Assembly (NCBI GenBank): GCA_937983105.1
Contig: CALKAM010000004.1
Span: 21,397-85,396 of the forward strand
Length of the DNA: 64,000 nucleotides
Direction: 5' to 3'
From: Planifilum sp021793745
Lineage (GTDB): Bacteria > Bacillota > Bacilli > Thermoactinomycetales > DSM-44946
Positions 18,483-27,163 of the stretch are shown piece after piece. The first letter of the stretch is position 1; each line of letters opens with the position of its first letter. A program made the position numbers and the translations under genes. A model generated the notes under the pieces. The model did no database searches. It saw nothing but the letters and a program-made list of their open reading frames with translations, and was not told the DNA's origin.

Positions 18483-19409
18483 GTGAAACCGATCGTCCGA
18501 GAAGAATTGGTCGAAGCAGGAGTGAAGGATGTTCGTATCAATGAACCCATGTCCAATCATACCACCTGGAGAGTAGGAGGACCGGCCGATCTCTTCATCT
18601 ATCCCCGCAGTAAAAGCGAACTGGAACGGGCGATGCGCATCGTCCATAGACACGGCTTGCCGTGGCGGGTGATCGGACGCGGTTCCAACTTGTTGGTCCG
18701 GGACGGTGGAATCCGCGGTGTCGTGTTCAAGATCGGGGATGGACTGGACTTCCTCACGATCGATGGCACTTCTGTGGTCGCAGGCGGGGGATGTTCGCTG
18801 ATCAAGCTGTCGCGTCAGACGGCGAAACAAGGCTTAACGGGTCTGGAATTTGCCGAAGGCATTCCCGGCACGGTGGGTGGCGCCGTTTATATGAACGCCG
18901 GTGCCCACGGCTCCGAAACCTCCCGGGTTTTGACTTCGGCGGAAGTGCTCCTGGAGTCGGGGGAACGGGTTGTTCTCAGTAACGAGGAGTTGGAGTTCCG
19001 CTATCGAACTTCCGTGTTGCAGGGAAAAATGCGGGGTATCGTGACAGAAGCATCCTTCCAACTGGTCTATGGAGATCCGCAAAAGATCGCCTCTGAGATG
19101 GCCCGTTACAGGGACCGGCGCAAGCAGACGCAACCCCTCCAATATCCCTGTGCGGGAAGCGTCTTTCGCAATCCTCCGGGCGATCATGCCGGTCGGCTGA
19201 TCGAGGCATCGGGATTAAAGGGATATCGAGTGGGAGATGCCGAGGTGTCGACTCAGCATGCCAACTTCATCATCAATCGCGGGCGAGCCACGGCAACGGA
19301 TGTGCTGGCGCTGATCGAACACATTGTCCGAACCGTTGAGGAACGATTCGGTGTGAGGTTAAAGACGGAAGTGCAGGTGGTAGGCGAGCTCGAGGCTCCC
19401 CATTCCTAA
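18483..19409 (+). CDS. murB: UDP-N-acetylenolpyruvoylglucosamine reductase
   Basis: Reduces the enolpyruvyl group made by MurA to give UDP-MurNAc, using FAD and NADPH. The 308-residue protein has the FAD-binding motif VIGRGSNLLVRDGG (near 62), GIPGTVGGAVYMNAGAHG (near 128) and the catalytic-serine region CAGSVFRNP (near 223). GTG at 18483 was chosen because GGGGGG lies 8 bases before it. The GTG at 18465 would put the ribosome binding site inside the gene. In B. subtilis murB also follows murG. Confidence 0.96.
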   Translation: MKPIVREELVEAGVKDVRINEPMSNHTTWRVGGPADLFIYPRSKSELERAMRIVHRHGLPWRVIGRGSNLLVRDGGIRGVVFKIGDGLDFLTIDGTSVVAGGGCSLIKLSRQTAKQGLTGLEFAEGIPGTVGGAVYMNAGAHGSETSRVLTSAEVLLESGERVVLSNEELEFRYRTSVLQGKMRGIVTEASFQLVYGDPQKIASEMARYRDRRKQTQPLQYPCAGSVFRNPPGDHAGRLIEASGLKGYRVGDAEVSTQHANFIINRGRATATDVLALIEHIVRTVEERFGVRLKTEVQVVGELEAPHS

Positions 19410-19631
19410 ACGCCGGGGAATATCGAAACATTCCTCTCAGGGGTTACCGCCAAATTTCATCGCATTTGCCACGCGACCAAAGCCGGGATGAGGATTGCTG
19501 CATGTTCCTCCATTACACCGAATAGGGTTGTTCTGTCCACCCCCATCAAGGGGGGATCAGCTACGCTTGCCTCGCGATCCTGGGCCTGATGGAGGGGGCT
19601 TACGGCGGCATTTGTAAACGGGGGTGGAACA

Positions 19632-20900
19632 TTGGAACAATTTGTCATCGAAGGTGGAAAACCTCTGTATGGAACGGTTCGCATCCACGGTGCCAAAAAC
19701 GCGGCCCTGCCCATCCTGGCTGCCACACTACTGACCGGAGGCATTCATGAGATATACGATGTTCCCCGGTTGAAGGACATCGAAGTGATGGGGCGCATTT
19801 TGGGAGCACTGGGCACCCGCTTTTCCCGGACGGGGGCCCGAATTCAGGTGGATACATCCACGCTGCGAACCGGTCATATTCCCGATGTGCTGATGCGTCA
19901 GATGCGGTCTTCCATCTTTCTGATGGGGCCGCTGCTGTCCCGGCTGGGGGAAGTCAGTGTGACTCGTCCGGGCGGATGTGCGATCGGAAAGCGACCCATT
20001 GACCTCCATCTCTACGGATTGCAAAGCCTGGGGGCGCACATCGAGGAAAAGGACGGACTGATCCGCTGTTCCGCCCGAAATTTGACCGGGGCGACGATCC
20101 ATTTTAAAACGCCCAGCGTCGGCGCGACGGAAAACGTGATGTTGGCGGCGGTGAAGGCGGAAGGGTCGACGGTGATTCGCAATGCCGCAAGGGAACCGGA
20201 AATTGTGGATCTCCAATCCTTTTTGAACCGGATGGGGGCCGATGTCCAGGGAGCGGGAACCGATACGATTATTATCCGTGGCGTGGAGGAGCTTCGTCCC
20301 GCCTCCCATGAAATCATTCCGGACCGCATCGTTGCCGGCACGCTGGCGGTGGCCGCGGCGGCGGCGGGGGGCGACGTGACGCTGACCAACACGATCCCCG
20401 ATCATCTCCGCTATACCCTGGATCTGCTGGGAAAAGCGGGGGCGCAGGTGAGTCCGGAAGGGGATGCCATCCGCATCCGATCCGACCGCCGCCTCCGAGC
20501 GGTGGGACGGATCGAAACCCAGCCCTATCCCGGTTTTCCCACCGACATGCAGCCGCAAATGATGGCCCTTCTGAGTCTGGCCGAGGGGACCAGCGTCATT
20601 TGCGAAAACATCTTTGACGCCCGCCTGAAGCATGTCGGCGAATTGGTCCGCATGGGGGCCGATCTGACCGTGGACGGCAAGGCCGTCTGGATCCGCGGGG
20701 TTCCCTTTCTGACCGGCGCGGAGGTGGAAGCCACCGATCTGCGGGCCGGTGCCGCCCTGGTCGTCGCCGGGCTGACCGCCAGGGGAGTCACGCGGGTCGG
20801 AGGTGTGCAACACATCGACCGGGGATATGATGGGTTGGAGGATATGCTCTGTGCATTGGGGGGAAGAATTTATCGAAATCCCCGTTCCAATACTGATTGA
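19632..20900 (+). CDS. murA: UDP-N-acetylglucosamine 1-carboxyvinyltransferase
   Basis: Commits UDP-GlcNAc to wall synthesis by adding enolpyruvate from PEP, and is the fosfomycin target. The 422-residue product has the N-terminal KNAALPILAA motif (Lys22) and the catalytic cysteine in RPGGCAIGKRPIDLH (near 116), so a fosfomycin-sensitive form is expected. TTG at 19632 follows GGGGGTGG and gives the usual MEQFVIEGGKPL beginning. The 222-bp gap after murB shows no convincing gene or promoter. B. subtilis keeps its murA copies outside the dcw cluster; here the gene sits between murB and divIB. Confidence 0.97.
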   Translation: MEQFVIEGGKPLYGTVRIHGAKNAALPILAATLLTGGIHEIYDVPRLKDIEVMGRILGALGTRFSRTGARIQVDTSTLRTGHIPDVLMRQMRSSIFLMGPLLSRLGEVSVTRPGGCAIGKRPIDLHLYGLQSLGAHIEEKDGLIRCSARNLTGATIHFKTPSVGATENVMLAAVKAEGSTVIRNAAREPEIVDLQSFLNRMGADVQGAGTDTIIIRGVEELRPASHEIIPDRIVAGTLAVAAAAAGGDVTLTNTIPDHLRYTLDLLGKAGAQVSPEGDAIRIRSDRRLRAVGRIETQPYPGFPTDMQPQMMALLSLAEGTSVICENIFDARLKHVGELVRMGADLTVDGKAVWIRGVPFLTGAEVEATDLRAGAALVVAGLTARGVTRVGGVQHIDRGYDGLEDMLCALGGRIYRNPRSNTD

Positions 20901-20930
20901 ACAGCGGCACGCCATGTGCAGCTGTTTTTT
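20901..20930 (+). terminator. Terminator after murA
   Basis: ACAGCGGCAC and GTGCAGCTGT form a hairpin around GCCAT, followed by six T. TTGACA at 20946-20951 may be the -35 of a promoter for divIB, but no good -10 is visible. Confidence 0.65.
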
Positions 20931-21032
20931 ATTCCTTCGCCGACCTTGACAATTTCCGTTTTTTTGAATTAAGCTGGGGAAAAGCCGCAGCGTGACCCTT
21001 GTGGCAGATTCGGCGAAGGGGGAGAAGAAGCG

Positions 21033-21770
21033 ATGGACGATCGGGTGCCGCCTTACCGGGAGATCCGGCAAAATCCTCCCCCGTCCCGATGGGCCGCTTC
21101 CTTCACTCTCCTCTTTTTCACCTCGCTATTCGTCGCCTTCTTTTTGCATTCCCCGCTGGGAAAAGTGGAAACAATCATCATTGAAGGAAATGTTTTGGTG
21201 AGTGAACGGGAAATCCTGGATGGAACCCGCCTGAAAAAGGGGGCTTCTTTTTTTCGATGGGATGCCCGGAAAGCGGAGCGGGTTCTCGAGGAAATGCCTG
21301 AAATCGACGACGCGACGGTGGACAAGGACTTTCCGGGGACGATCCGGATCCATCTGCGGGAAAGCCGGCTGGTTGCACTCTGGAAACAGGAGGACAAGCT
21401 GGTTCCGGTTCTCGCCAACGGTCAGATATTGACGGATCGCCCTTGGGAGGAGAAGGCTTTTGCCGGACCGGTCCTATCGGATTGGGAACAGGGGTTGGAG
21501 GAAGGGGCGGCATTGGCTCGGGAGTTGGGGCGGTTGCCCCGGGAGAGGTTGGAGGAGATTTCCGAGATTCGTCCCGGAGTGGATCCGGTCTATCGAGACG
21601 TGGTTCGCGTCCATACGCGACAGGGACATGAAGTCCGCTTGAGAATCAAGGGATTTCATAAGAAAATGGAGTTGTACCCCGAATTTCGTCACCATCCCCC
21701 GGGCACCCTTTACCTCATCGATTCGATCCGCTTTGTGCCGGAGCGCCGGGGAGGAGAGCCGGTCGGGTAA
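21033..21770 (+). CDS. divIB: Cell division protein DivIB (FtsQ)
   Basis: A bitopic membrane protein of 245 residues. It has a short cytoplasmic tail with PYREIRQNPPPSR, one membrane helix (near 25-45), then a POTRA domain beginning VETIIIEGNVLVSEREI and a beta domain with SEIRPGVDPVYRDVVRVHT. DivIB stabilises FtsL and DivIC at the septum. GGGGGAGAAG precedes the ATG. Unlike B. subtilis, no ylxW/ylxX/sbp genes follow; ftsA comes next after 166 bp without a recognised gene. Confidence 0.93.
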   Translation: MDDRVPPYREIRQNPPPSRWAASFTLLFFTSLFVAFFLHSPLGKVETIIIEGNVLVSEREILDGTRLKKGASFFRWDARKAERVLEEMPEIDDATVDKDFPGTIRIHLRESRLVALWKQEDKLVPVLANGQILTDRPWEEKAFAGPVLSDWEQGLEEGAALARELGRLPRERLEEISEIRPGVDPVYRDVVRVHTRQGHEVRLRIKGFHKKMELYPEFRHHPPGTLYLIDSIRFVPERRGGEPVG

Positions 21771-21936
21771 ATTTTACCTGTAATCGAACTTTTAAACAAA
21801 AAATAGGGGGAGAAAGAGGGGAATGCCTCGGCGGTGTTGAATACATGAACCAGCGAAAAGTTTCCCTTGTTCCCCCTTTTGGGAAACGCCTCCCCTTTTT
21901 CCACCACCATTTATCGGGCAAGGAGGTGCCCATCAT

Positions 21937-23166
21937 TTGCGCGGAGATTACATCGCCACATTAGATATCGGATCATCCAACGTTCGAGTGATCGTGGCCG
22001 AAATTGAAAACGGAAAGCCGCACATAGCCGGGATCGGTTCGGCAGTCTCCAGGGGGATGAAGAAGGGAGCCATCATCGACATCGACCATACCGTCGAGTC
22101 CATCCGGGAAGCGGTGGACAAGGCGGAGCAAATGGTTGGGATAGACATCTCCGATGTATATGTGGGAATTTGCGGGGATCACATTTCCTTACAACCCAGT
22201 CATGGAGTCGTCGCCGTTTCCAGCGAAAGCCGGGAGATCGGGAAACAGGATATCGAACGGGTTCTCGAGGCTGCCCGCATGACGGCCTTGCCGCCGGAGC
22301 GAGCCATCATCGAAGTGGTGCCGAAGCAGTTTATCGTTGACGGCCTCGGGGGGATTCGGGATCCATACCGCATGATCGGCGTTCGACTCGAAGTGGATGC
22401 CATCCTCGTTACGGGCACCAAGACGATCATCCACAATGTTTTGCGCTGTGTGGAACGCGCCTCCCTCAACGTGGCAGGAATTGTCCTGCTTCCCCTTGCA
22501 GCCAGTGAATACTGCCTTTCTCCCGACGAGAAGAATCTCGGTGTCATCTTTGCAGATATCGGGGGTGGGACGACCTCACTCGCCATCTTTGAACAGGGGC
22601 ACTTTGCCGCAACCGCCGTGGTTCCGATCGGGGGGGAGTACATAACCAATGACATCGCGATCGGTCTCCGTACCCAAAAAGAGACAGCGGAACAGTTAAA
22701 AAGGAAGTACGGGGTTGCGTCCGTCGAACACGCTTCCGGTGATGTGACATTTTCGGTTTCATCCATCGGCAATCGGGAAAAAACCATTAGCCAAGTCGAT
22801 TTGGCCCATATTATCGAACCGCGGGTCGAAGAGATCTTTCACCTGATTCGCCAGAAGGTGGAATCCCTCGGCTTTTCCGGTGAACCGGCCGGAGGCTATG
22901 TTTTGTCAGGTGGTACCGTGTCGATTCCCCACTTGTTGACGGTGGCTCATCAATCCCTGGGACCGGCTGTCCGCATCGCCGCCCCGACCCATGCGGGTTT
23001 TAAGGATCCCTCTTTTACGGGGGGCGTGGGCATGGTTCATTATCTTCTCAGGGGACCGCTGAATCGTCAGGCTTTGTCCGGATCCGAAAAACCATCCCGT
23101 CAAAAAGATCAGCGGGGTCCCTCACCCCTGGAACGGATGAAGAAATGGTTGAGCGAGTTTATATGA
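21937..23166 (+). CDS. ftsA: Cell division protein FtsA
   Basis: An actin-like ATPase that tethers FtsZ to the membrane. The 409-residue protein has ATLDIGSSNVRVIVAEI at the N terminus, the phosphate-binding FADIGGGTTSLAIF (near 205), GGYVLSGGTVSIPH (near 322) and a C-terminal amphipathic helix (LERMKKWLSEFI) that serves as the membrane anchor. The TTG at 21937 follows a very strong AAGGAGGTG ribosome binding site. ftsZ follows after 51 bp. Confidence 0.97.
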   Translation: MRGDYIATLDIGSSNVRVIVAEIENGKPHIAGIGSAVSRGMKKGAIIDIDHTVESIREAVDKAEQMVGIDISDVYVGICGDHISLQPSHGVVAVSSESREIGKQDIERVLEAARMTALPPERAIIEVVPKQFIVDGLGGIRDPYRMIGVRLEVDAILVTGTKTIIHNVLRCVERASLNVAGIVLLPLAASEYCLSPDEKNLGVIFADIGGGTTSLAIFEQGHFAATAVVPIGGEYITNDIAIGLRTQKETAEQLKRKYGVASVEHASGDVTFSVSSIGNREKTISQVDLAHIIEPRVEEIFHLIRQKVESLGFSGEPAGGYVLSGGTVSIPHLLTVAHQSLGPAVRIAAPTHAGFKDPSFTGGVGMVHYLLRGPLNRQALSGSEKPSRQKDQRGPSPLERMKKWLSEFI

Positions 23167-23217
23167 AGTAGCACTCCTTTGCACTTCGGGAGATCGACAA
23201 AAATGGAGGGACATGCG

Positions 23218-24312
23218 ATGTTGGAGTTTGATATGGATGTGGAACAAATTGCTCAGATCAAAGTGATCGGCGTCGGTGGCGGCGGCAGCAATGCCGTCAA
23301 CCGGATGATCGAAGCGGGGGTACAGGGTGTCGAATTTATCGCCGTCAATACCGATGCCCAGGCGCTGAACAATTCGTTGGCTCCGATCAAGCTGCAGATC
23401 GGGGAAAAGTTGACCCGGGGGCTGGGCGCCGGCGCCAATCCGGAAATCGGGAAAAAGGCGGCGGAGGAAAGCCGTGAGAGCATCGAGAATGTCCTCAAGG
23501 GAGCGGACATGGTCTTCGTGACCGCCGGGATGGGGGGCGGGACGGGAACGGGCGCCGCTCCGGAAATCGCGGCGATTGCCCGGGAATTGGGGGCTCTGAC
23601 CGTCGGTGTCGTCACCCGGCCCTTTACCTTCGAGGGAAGGAAACGTTCTCTCCAGGCCGAACAGGGCGTCGAAGCCCTGAAGGAGAAGGTGGACACCCTG
23701 ATCGTCATCCCCAACGATCGCCTTTTGGAGATCGTGGACAAAAACACCCCGATGCTGGAGGCCTTCCGGGAAGCGGACAATGTGTTGCGCCAGGGCGTAC
23801 AGGGGATTTCGGATCTGATTGCGGTACCCGGGCTGATCAACCTCGATTTTGCCGACGTGAAGACGATCATGACTGAACGGGGATCGGCGCTGATGGGGAT
23901 TGGTACGGCCACCGGTGAAAGCCGCGCGGCGGAGGCGGCGAAGAAAGCGATTTGCAGTCCGCTCCTGGAAACGTCGATTGACGGAGCCCGGGGTGTGCTG
24001 ATGAATATCACCGGCGGAACCAACCTCAGCCTCTATGAGGTGAATGAATCGGCGGATATTGTCGCATCCGCCGCCGATCCCGAGGTAAATATGATTTTCG
24101 GAGCGGTGATCAACGAAGAGTTGAAGGATGAAATCATTGTGACGGTGATCGCCACGGGGTTTGACCACAAAAATCAGGAGACGCCCCGGAGAAAGCCGCA
24201 CATGGATGTCCGGGAAGAAAAACCCTCCAAAGGTTTGGTGATCACCTCCTACACGGAGGACGACGATCTGAATATCCCCACCTTCCTGCGCAATCCCCGA
24301 CGCAAAAAATGA
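23218..24312 (+). CDS. ftsZ: Cell division GTPase FtsZ
   Basis: Tubulin-like GTPase that forms the cytokinetic ring. The 364-residue product has VGGGGSNAVNRMIE, the tubulin signature GGGTGTGAAPEIA (near 105), the T7 loop NLDFADVKTIM (near 207), and a conserved C-terminal peptide DLNIPTFLRN that binds FtsA and SepF. The ATG at 23218 follows GGAGGG at 7 bases. Two hairpin terminators lie behind the gene and close the dcw cluster. Confidence 0.98.
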   Translation: MLEFDMDVEQIAQIKVIGVGGGGSNAVNRMIEAGVQGVEFIAVNTDAQALNNSLAPIKLQIGEKLTRGLGAGANPEIGKKAAEESRESIENVLKGADMVFVTAGMGGGTGTGAAPEIAAIARELGALTVGVVTRPFTFEGRKRSLQAEQGVEALKEKVDTLIVIPNDRLLEIVDKNTPMLEAFREADNVLRQGVQGISDLIAVPGLINLDFADVKTIMTERGSALMGIGTATGESRAAEAAKKAICSPLLETSIDGARGVLMNITGGTNLSLYEVNESADIVASAADPEVNMIFGAVINEELKDEIIVTVIATGFDHKNQETPRRKPHMDVREEKPSKGLVITSYTEDDDLNIPTFLRNPRRKK

Positions 24313-24321
24313 TGTCCGATT

Positions 24322-24351
24322 CGCTCGCCGGCTTTGCGGCGGGCGTTTTTT
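24322..24351 (+). terminator. Terminator after ftsZ (first)
   Basis: GCTCGCCG and CGGCGGGC pair around GCTTTG and are followed by six T. Confidence 0.85.
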
Positions 24352-24401
24352 CAATCGGGGATCGCCCTCCCTCCACCTCCTACGGGTTGCTGCCCCTACT
24401 G

Positions 24402-24434
24402 CCCTGCCGCTCGCCGGCAGGGTTTTGTTTTTTC
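24402..24434 (+). terminator. Terminator after ftsZ (second)
   Basis: CCCTGCCG and CGGCAGGG form a stem with a short CTCGC loop, followed by TTTTGTTTTTT. Confidence 0.8.
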
Positions 24435-24440
24435 CCATGC

Positions 24441-24507
24441 TTCGACGAAAAAAGTACGATTTAAGCGCAAGTTTAGACAGACTTTGAAATATAGATTGTA
24501 ATATACT
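24441..24507 (+). promoter_or_regulatory. spoIIG-type promoter with Spo0A-box-like sites
   Basis: A -35-like TAGACA (24474-24479, 5 of 6 to TTGACA) and a -10 TATACT (24502-24507) are separated by exactly 22 bp. A 22-bp spacer is the known hallmark of the Spo0A-activated, sigma-A-dependent spoIIG promoter. TTCGACG (24441-24447) and TTAGACA (24473-24479) each match the inverted 0A box TTCGACA at 6 of 7 positions; the second overlaps the -35, as site 2 does in B. subtilis. Confidence 0.65.
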
Positions 24508-24543
24508 GTTTTCACCAAGCTTTCGGGAGAAGGGGGACAGTGG

Positions 24544-25452
24544 ATGGTCATCTACGCCGATATGGTCTTCCTCTTCAACCTGTGCGTCGACGGGTTGATT
24601 CTCTGGATGACCTCGGCCATCCGCCGTCAACCGGCGAAAGGGTGGCGGATCCTGTTGGCGTCGGCGCTCGGGGCGGGGTACTCCGTGATGCACCTGTGGC
24701 CGGTTTTTTCGATCGCCTTCATCCTTCCATTGAAGGTGATCGTCTCGGTGATCATGGTATGGACCGCCTTCGGCTTTACCACTCCCGTCGCCTTTTTGCG
24801 CAGCATCATGGTCTTCTACCTGGTCTCCTTTGTGATGGGAGGGGCCATGTTCGCCCTGCACTATTTCGTCACCGGCAACGGACAGGTGGCCGGCGGAATC
24901 TTTTTCACCCCATTCGCAGGTTGGGGATCTCCGGTTTCCTGGATGTTCGTGTTGGTTGCCTTTCCGATTGTATGGCTGTACACGCGTCACGCATTTCGTT
25001 CCCTCCAGGAAAGGCAGGCTGTTCATCAGTTTCTGGTTCCCCTCTCCATCGATCTAGGAGGAAAAAGGCTGGAATGCACCGGTTTGATCGATACCGGCAA
25101 CCAACTGCGAGATCCCCTGACACGGACGCCTGTCATCCTGGTCGAGTTGGAGGCGGTTGCCCCGTTTCTTCCCGAAGAGCTGGTATCCTATGCCCAAAAC
25201 GGGGCTTGGTCCTCCGAATGGCCTTCCCTTTCCCAGGAGTGGTTGACCCGGGTCCGGCTGATCCCTTTCCGGGGAGCGGGAAGCCGCGGAGGGATGATGA
25301 TCGCCCTGAGGACCGATCAAATCAAAATCTGTACGGAGGGCAGGTGGCACGAGGTGGAACGGGCGCTGCTCGGTCTGGACAGCGGTCGTCTTTCGGCAGA
25401 CGGCAGTTATCATGCAGTTATTCATCCCGCCTGCTTGCCGAAGGTCGGATAG
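24544..25452 (+). CDS. spoIIGA: Sigma-E processing peptidase SpoIIGA
   Basis: Membrane-embedded aspartic protease that removes the pro-sequence of sigma-E in the mother cell after a signal from SpoIIR. The 302-residue protein has five N-terminal membrane helices (to about residue 155) and a cytoplasmic protease domain with the active-site motif LIDTGNQLRDPLT (near 180). The ATG at 24544 gives MVIYADMVFLFNL, the usual start. An ATG at 24540 is in another frame. sigE, its substrate, follows after 49 bp. Confidence 0.96.
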   Translation: MVIYADMVFLFNLCVDGLILWMTSAIRRQPAKGWRILLASALGAGYSVMHLWPVFSIAFILPLKVIVSVIMVWTAFGFTTPVAFLRSIMVFYLVSFVMGGAMFALHYFVTGNGQVAGGIFFTPFAGWGSPVSWMFVLVAFPIVWLYTRHAFRSLQERQAVHQFLVPLSIDLGGKRLECTGLIDTGNQLRDPLTRTPVILVELEAVAPFLPEELVSYAQNGAWSSEWPSLSQEWLTRVRLIPFRGAGSRGGMMIALRTDQIKICTEGRWHEVERALLGLDSGRLSADGSYHAVIHPACLPKVG

Positions 25453-25501
25453 CGCTTGGGGCGATTCCACTTTAGAGAATTGATCAAGGAGGTCGGATTT
25501 G

Positions 25502-26224
25502 ATGCTCGTCAAGTGGAAGTTGGCCATCCAATTGTTCTGGTACCGGCTCCTGATCCTCTTGGGCTTTCGGGGGGAAGAGATCTATTACATCGGTGGGAGC
25601 GAAGCGCTTCCCCCGCCCTTGACCCGGGAGGAAGAGGCGATTTTGCTGGAGAAGCTCCCCAGCGGAGACGCCGCCGTTCGGGGAATGTTGATCGAGCGCA
25701 ACCTTCGGCTGGTTGTCTACATTGCGCGCAAGTTTGAAAATACCGGGATCAACATCGAAGACCTGGTTTCCATTGGGACCATCGGCTTGATCAAAGCCGT
25801 CAACACCTTTGATCCCTCCAAGCGGATCAAGCTGGCTACTTACGCTTCCCGTTGCATCGAAAATGAAATCTTGATGTATCTTCGGCGAAACAACAAGGTG
25901 CGTTCGGAAGTTTCCTTTGACGAACCCCTGAATATCGACTGGGATGGCAATGAACTGCTCCTTTCCGATGTTTTGGGAACGGATGACGATATCATCTATC
26001 GCAACATCGAGGAGGAAGTGGACCGAACCATCCTCCGGGATGCCCTCAACAAATTGTCGGATCGGGAGCGGGAGATCATGGAGCTTCGCTTTGGACTGAA
26101 CGGGGAAGGGGAGAAGACCCAGAAGGATGTAGCCGATCTCTTGGGAATTTCCCAATCGTACATTTCCCGCTTGGAAAAGCGAATTATCAAACGGCTCCGG
26201 AAGGAGTTTAACAAGATGGTATAA
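25502..26224 (+). CDS. sigE: RNA polymerase sigma-E factor (pro-form)
   Basis: Early mother-cell sigma factor of sporulation, 240 residues. The first 27 or so residues are a membrane-binding pro-sequence (KLAIQLFWYRLLILLGF), and EEIYYIGGSEALP around residues 25-37 matches the SpoIIGA cleavage region. Sigma region 2 (NLRLVVYIARKFENTG, then KLATYASRCIENEILMYLR) and region 4 (LGISQSYISRLEKRIIKRL) follow. ATG 25502 lies 8 bases after AAGGAGG. The gene is expected to be cotranscribed with spoIIGA. Confidence 0.97.
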   Translation: MLVKWKLAIQLFWYRLLILLGFRGEEIYYIGGSEALPPPLTREEEAILLEKLPSGDAAVRGMLIERNLRLVVYIARKFENTGINIEDLVSIGTIGLIKAVNTFDPSKRIKLATYASRCIENEILMYLRRNNKVRSEVSFDEPLNIDWDGNELLLSDVLGTDDDIIYRNIEEEVDRTILRDALNKLSDREREIMELRFGLNGEGEKTQKDVADLLGISQSYISRLEKRIIKRLRKEFNKMV

Positions 26225-26250
26225 AGACCGGATCCCGGTTGGGGCCAATT
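26219..26250 (+). promoter_or_regulatory. Candidate sigma-F promoter for sigG
   Basis: GTATA (26219-26223, overlapping the sigE stop) and GGGGCCAATT (26241-26250) are 17 bp apart. They match the sigma-F consensus GYWTA-N16-GGNRANANTW at all -35 positions and 6 of 7 defined -10 positions. sigG is known to be transcribed by sigma-F in the forespore from this gap. The match is by eye and could be chance. Confidence 0.45.
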
Positions 26251-26258
26251 ATAAATTT

Positions 26259-26301
26259 CCCTCCTCAGGAGATACTGTCAGTAACGCTTCCCTGAGGAGG
26301 G
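26259..26301 (+). promoter_or_regulatory. Hairpin hiding the sigG ribosome binding site
   Basis: CCCTCCTCAGG (26259-26269) and CCTGAGGAGGG (26291-26301) form a perfect 11-bp stem with a 21-base loop. The 3' arm contains the ribosome binding site GAGGAGGG, 6 bases before the sigG ATG. Folding would therefore block translation. A leader hairpin that lowers sigG translation has been described in B. subtilis. Confidence 0.8.
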
Positions 26302-26307
26302 TTATCC

Positions 26308-27081
26308 ATGGCGCGAAACAAAGTTGAAATCAGCGGAGTAGACACATCCAAACTGCCGGTACTTACGAATGAACAAATGCGGGAACTGTTTCGAGCGCTC
26401 CAAGCCGGCGATCGATCGGCCAGGGAAAAATTAGTAAACGGAAACCTGCGATTGGTTTTGAGTGTGATTCAGCGCTTCAACAACCGGGGCGAAAACGCCA
26501 ATGACCTGTTTCAGGTAGGTTGTATCGGATTGATGAAGGCGATTGACAACTTTGATCTGGGACAGAACGTCAAGTTCTCCACCTACGCCGTTCCGATGAT
26601 CATCGGCGAAATTCGCCGTTACCTCCGCGACAATAACCCGATCCGGGTGTCCCGCTCCTTGCGGGAAATCGCCTACAAAGCCCTGCAGGTGCGGGATTCC
26701 CTTACGAATCGGTTCTCCCGTGAACCGACCGTCATGGAGATTGCGGAAGCGATGGGGGTCTCCAAGGAAGAGGTGGTGTTTGCCCTGGATGCCATCCAGG
26801 ATCCCGTCTCCCTGTTTGAACCGATCTACCAGGATGGGGGGGATCCGATCTATGTGATGGATCAGTTGAGCGATGACCGGCAGAAAGATTTGTATTGGGT
26901 GGAGAAGATTTCCCTTCGGGAAGCGATGAATAAATTGAACGACCGGGAAAAAATGATTTTATCCATGCGATTTTTCGAGGGAAAAACCCAGATGGAAGTG
27001 GCGGAAGAGATCGGTATCTCCCAGGCCCAGGTCTCCCGCTTGGAAAAGGCGGCCATTCAGCAAATGCAAAAGTACATATGA
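26308..27081 (+). CDS. sigG: RNA polymerase sigma-G factor
   Basis: Late forespore sigma factor of sporulation, 257 residues. The N terminus MARNKVEISGVDTSKLPVL is characteristic of SigG. Region 2 (NGNLRLVLSVIQRFNNRGEN, KFSTYAVPMIIGEIRRYLRD), region 3 and the region 4 helix-turn-helix (EIGISQAQVSRLEKAAI) are complete. The start lies behind the hairpin described separately, and activity in other species is further held back by the anti-sigma factors SpoIIAB and CsfB. Order spoIIGA-sigE-sigG is the same as in Bacillus. Confidence 0.98.
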   Translation: MARNKVEISGVDTSKLPVLTNEQMRELFRALQAGDRSAREKLVNGNLRLVLSVIQRFNNRGENANDLFQVGCIGLMKAIDNFDLGQNVKFSTYAVPMIIGEIRRYLRDNNPIRVSRSLREIAYKALQVRDSLTNRFSREPTVMEIAEAMGVSKEEVVFALDAIQDPVSLFEPIYQDGGDPIYVMDQLSDDRQKDLYWVEKISLREAMNKLNDREKMILSMRFFEGKTQMEVAEEIGISQAQVSRLEKAAIQQMQKYI

Positions 27082-27163
27082 CGGGCGGGCCGGGGGTTGC
27101 CGTACATTTTTCCTACCGGGCTCATATATATGAATTAAACGCCGCAAAAGCAAGGTGAGCCCG

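Noticed and set aside
19410..19631. Possible small gene between murB and murA
   Set aside because: Only a minus-strand frame that runs into murA is open. No start signal or conserved residues were seen.
23122..25026. Open frame of 634 codons on the minus strand opposite ftsZ and spoIIGA
   Set aside because: Antisense shadow across two genes, two terminators and a promoter; no recognisable domain.
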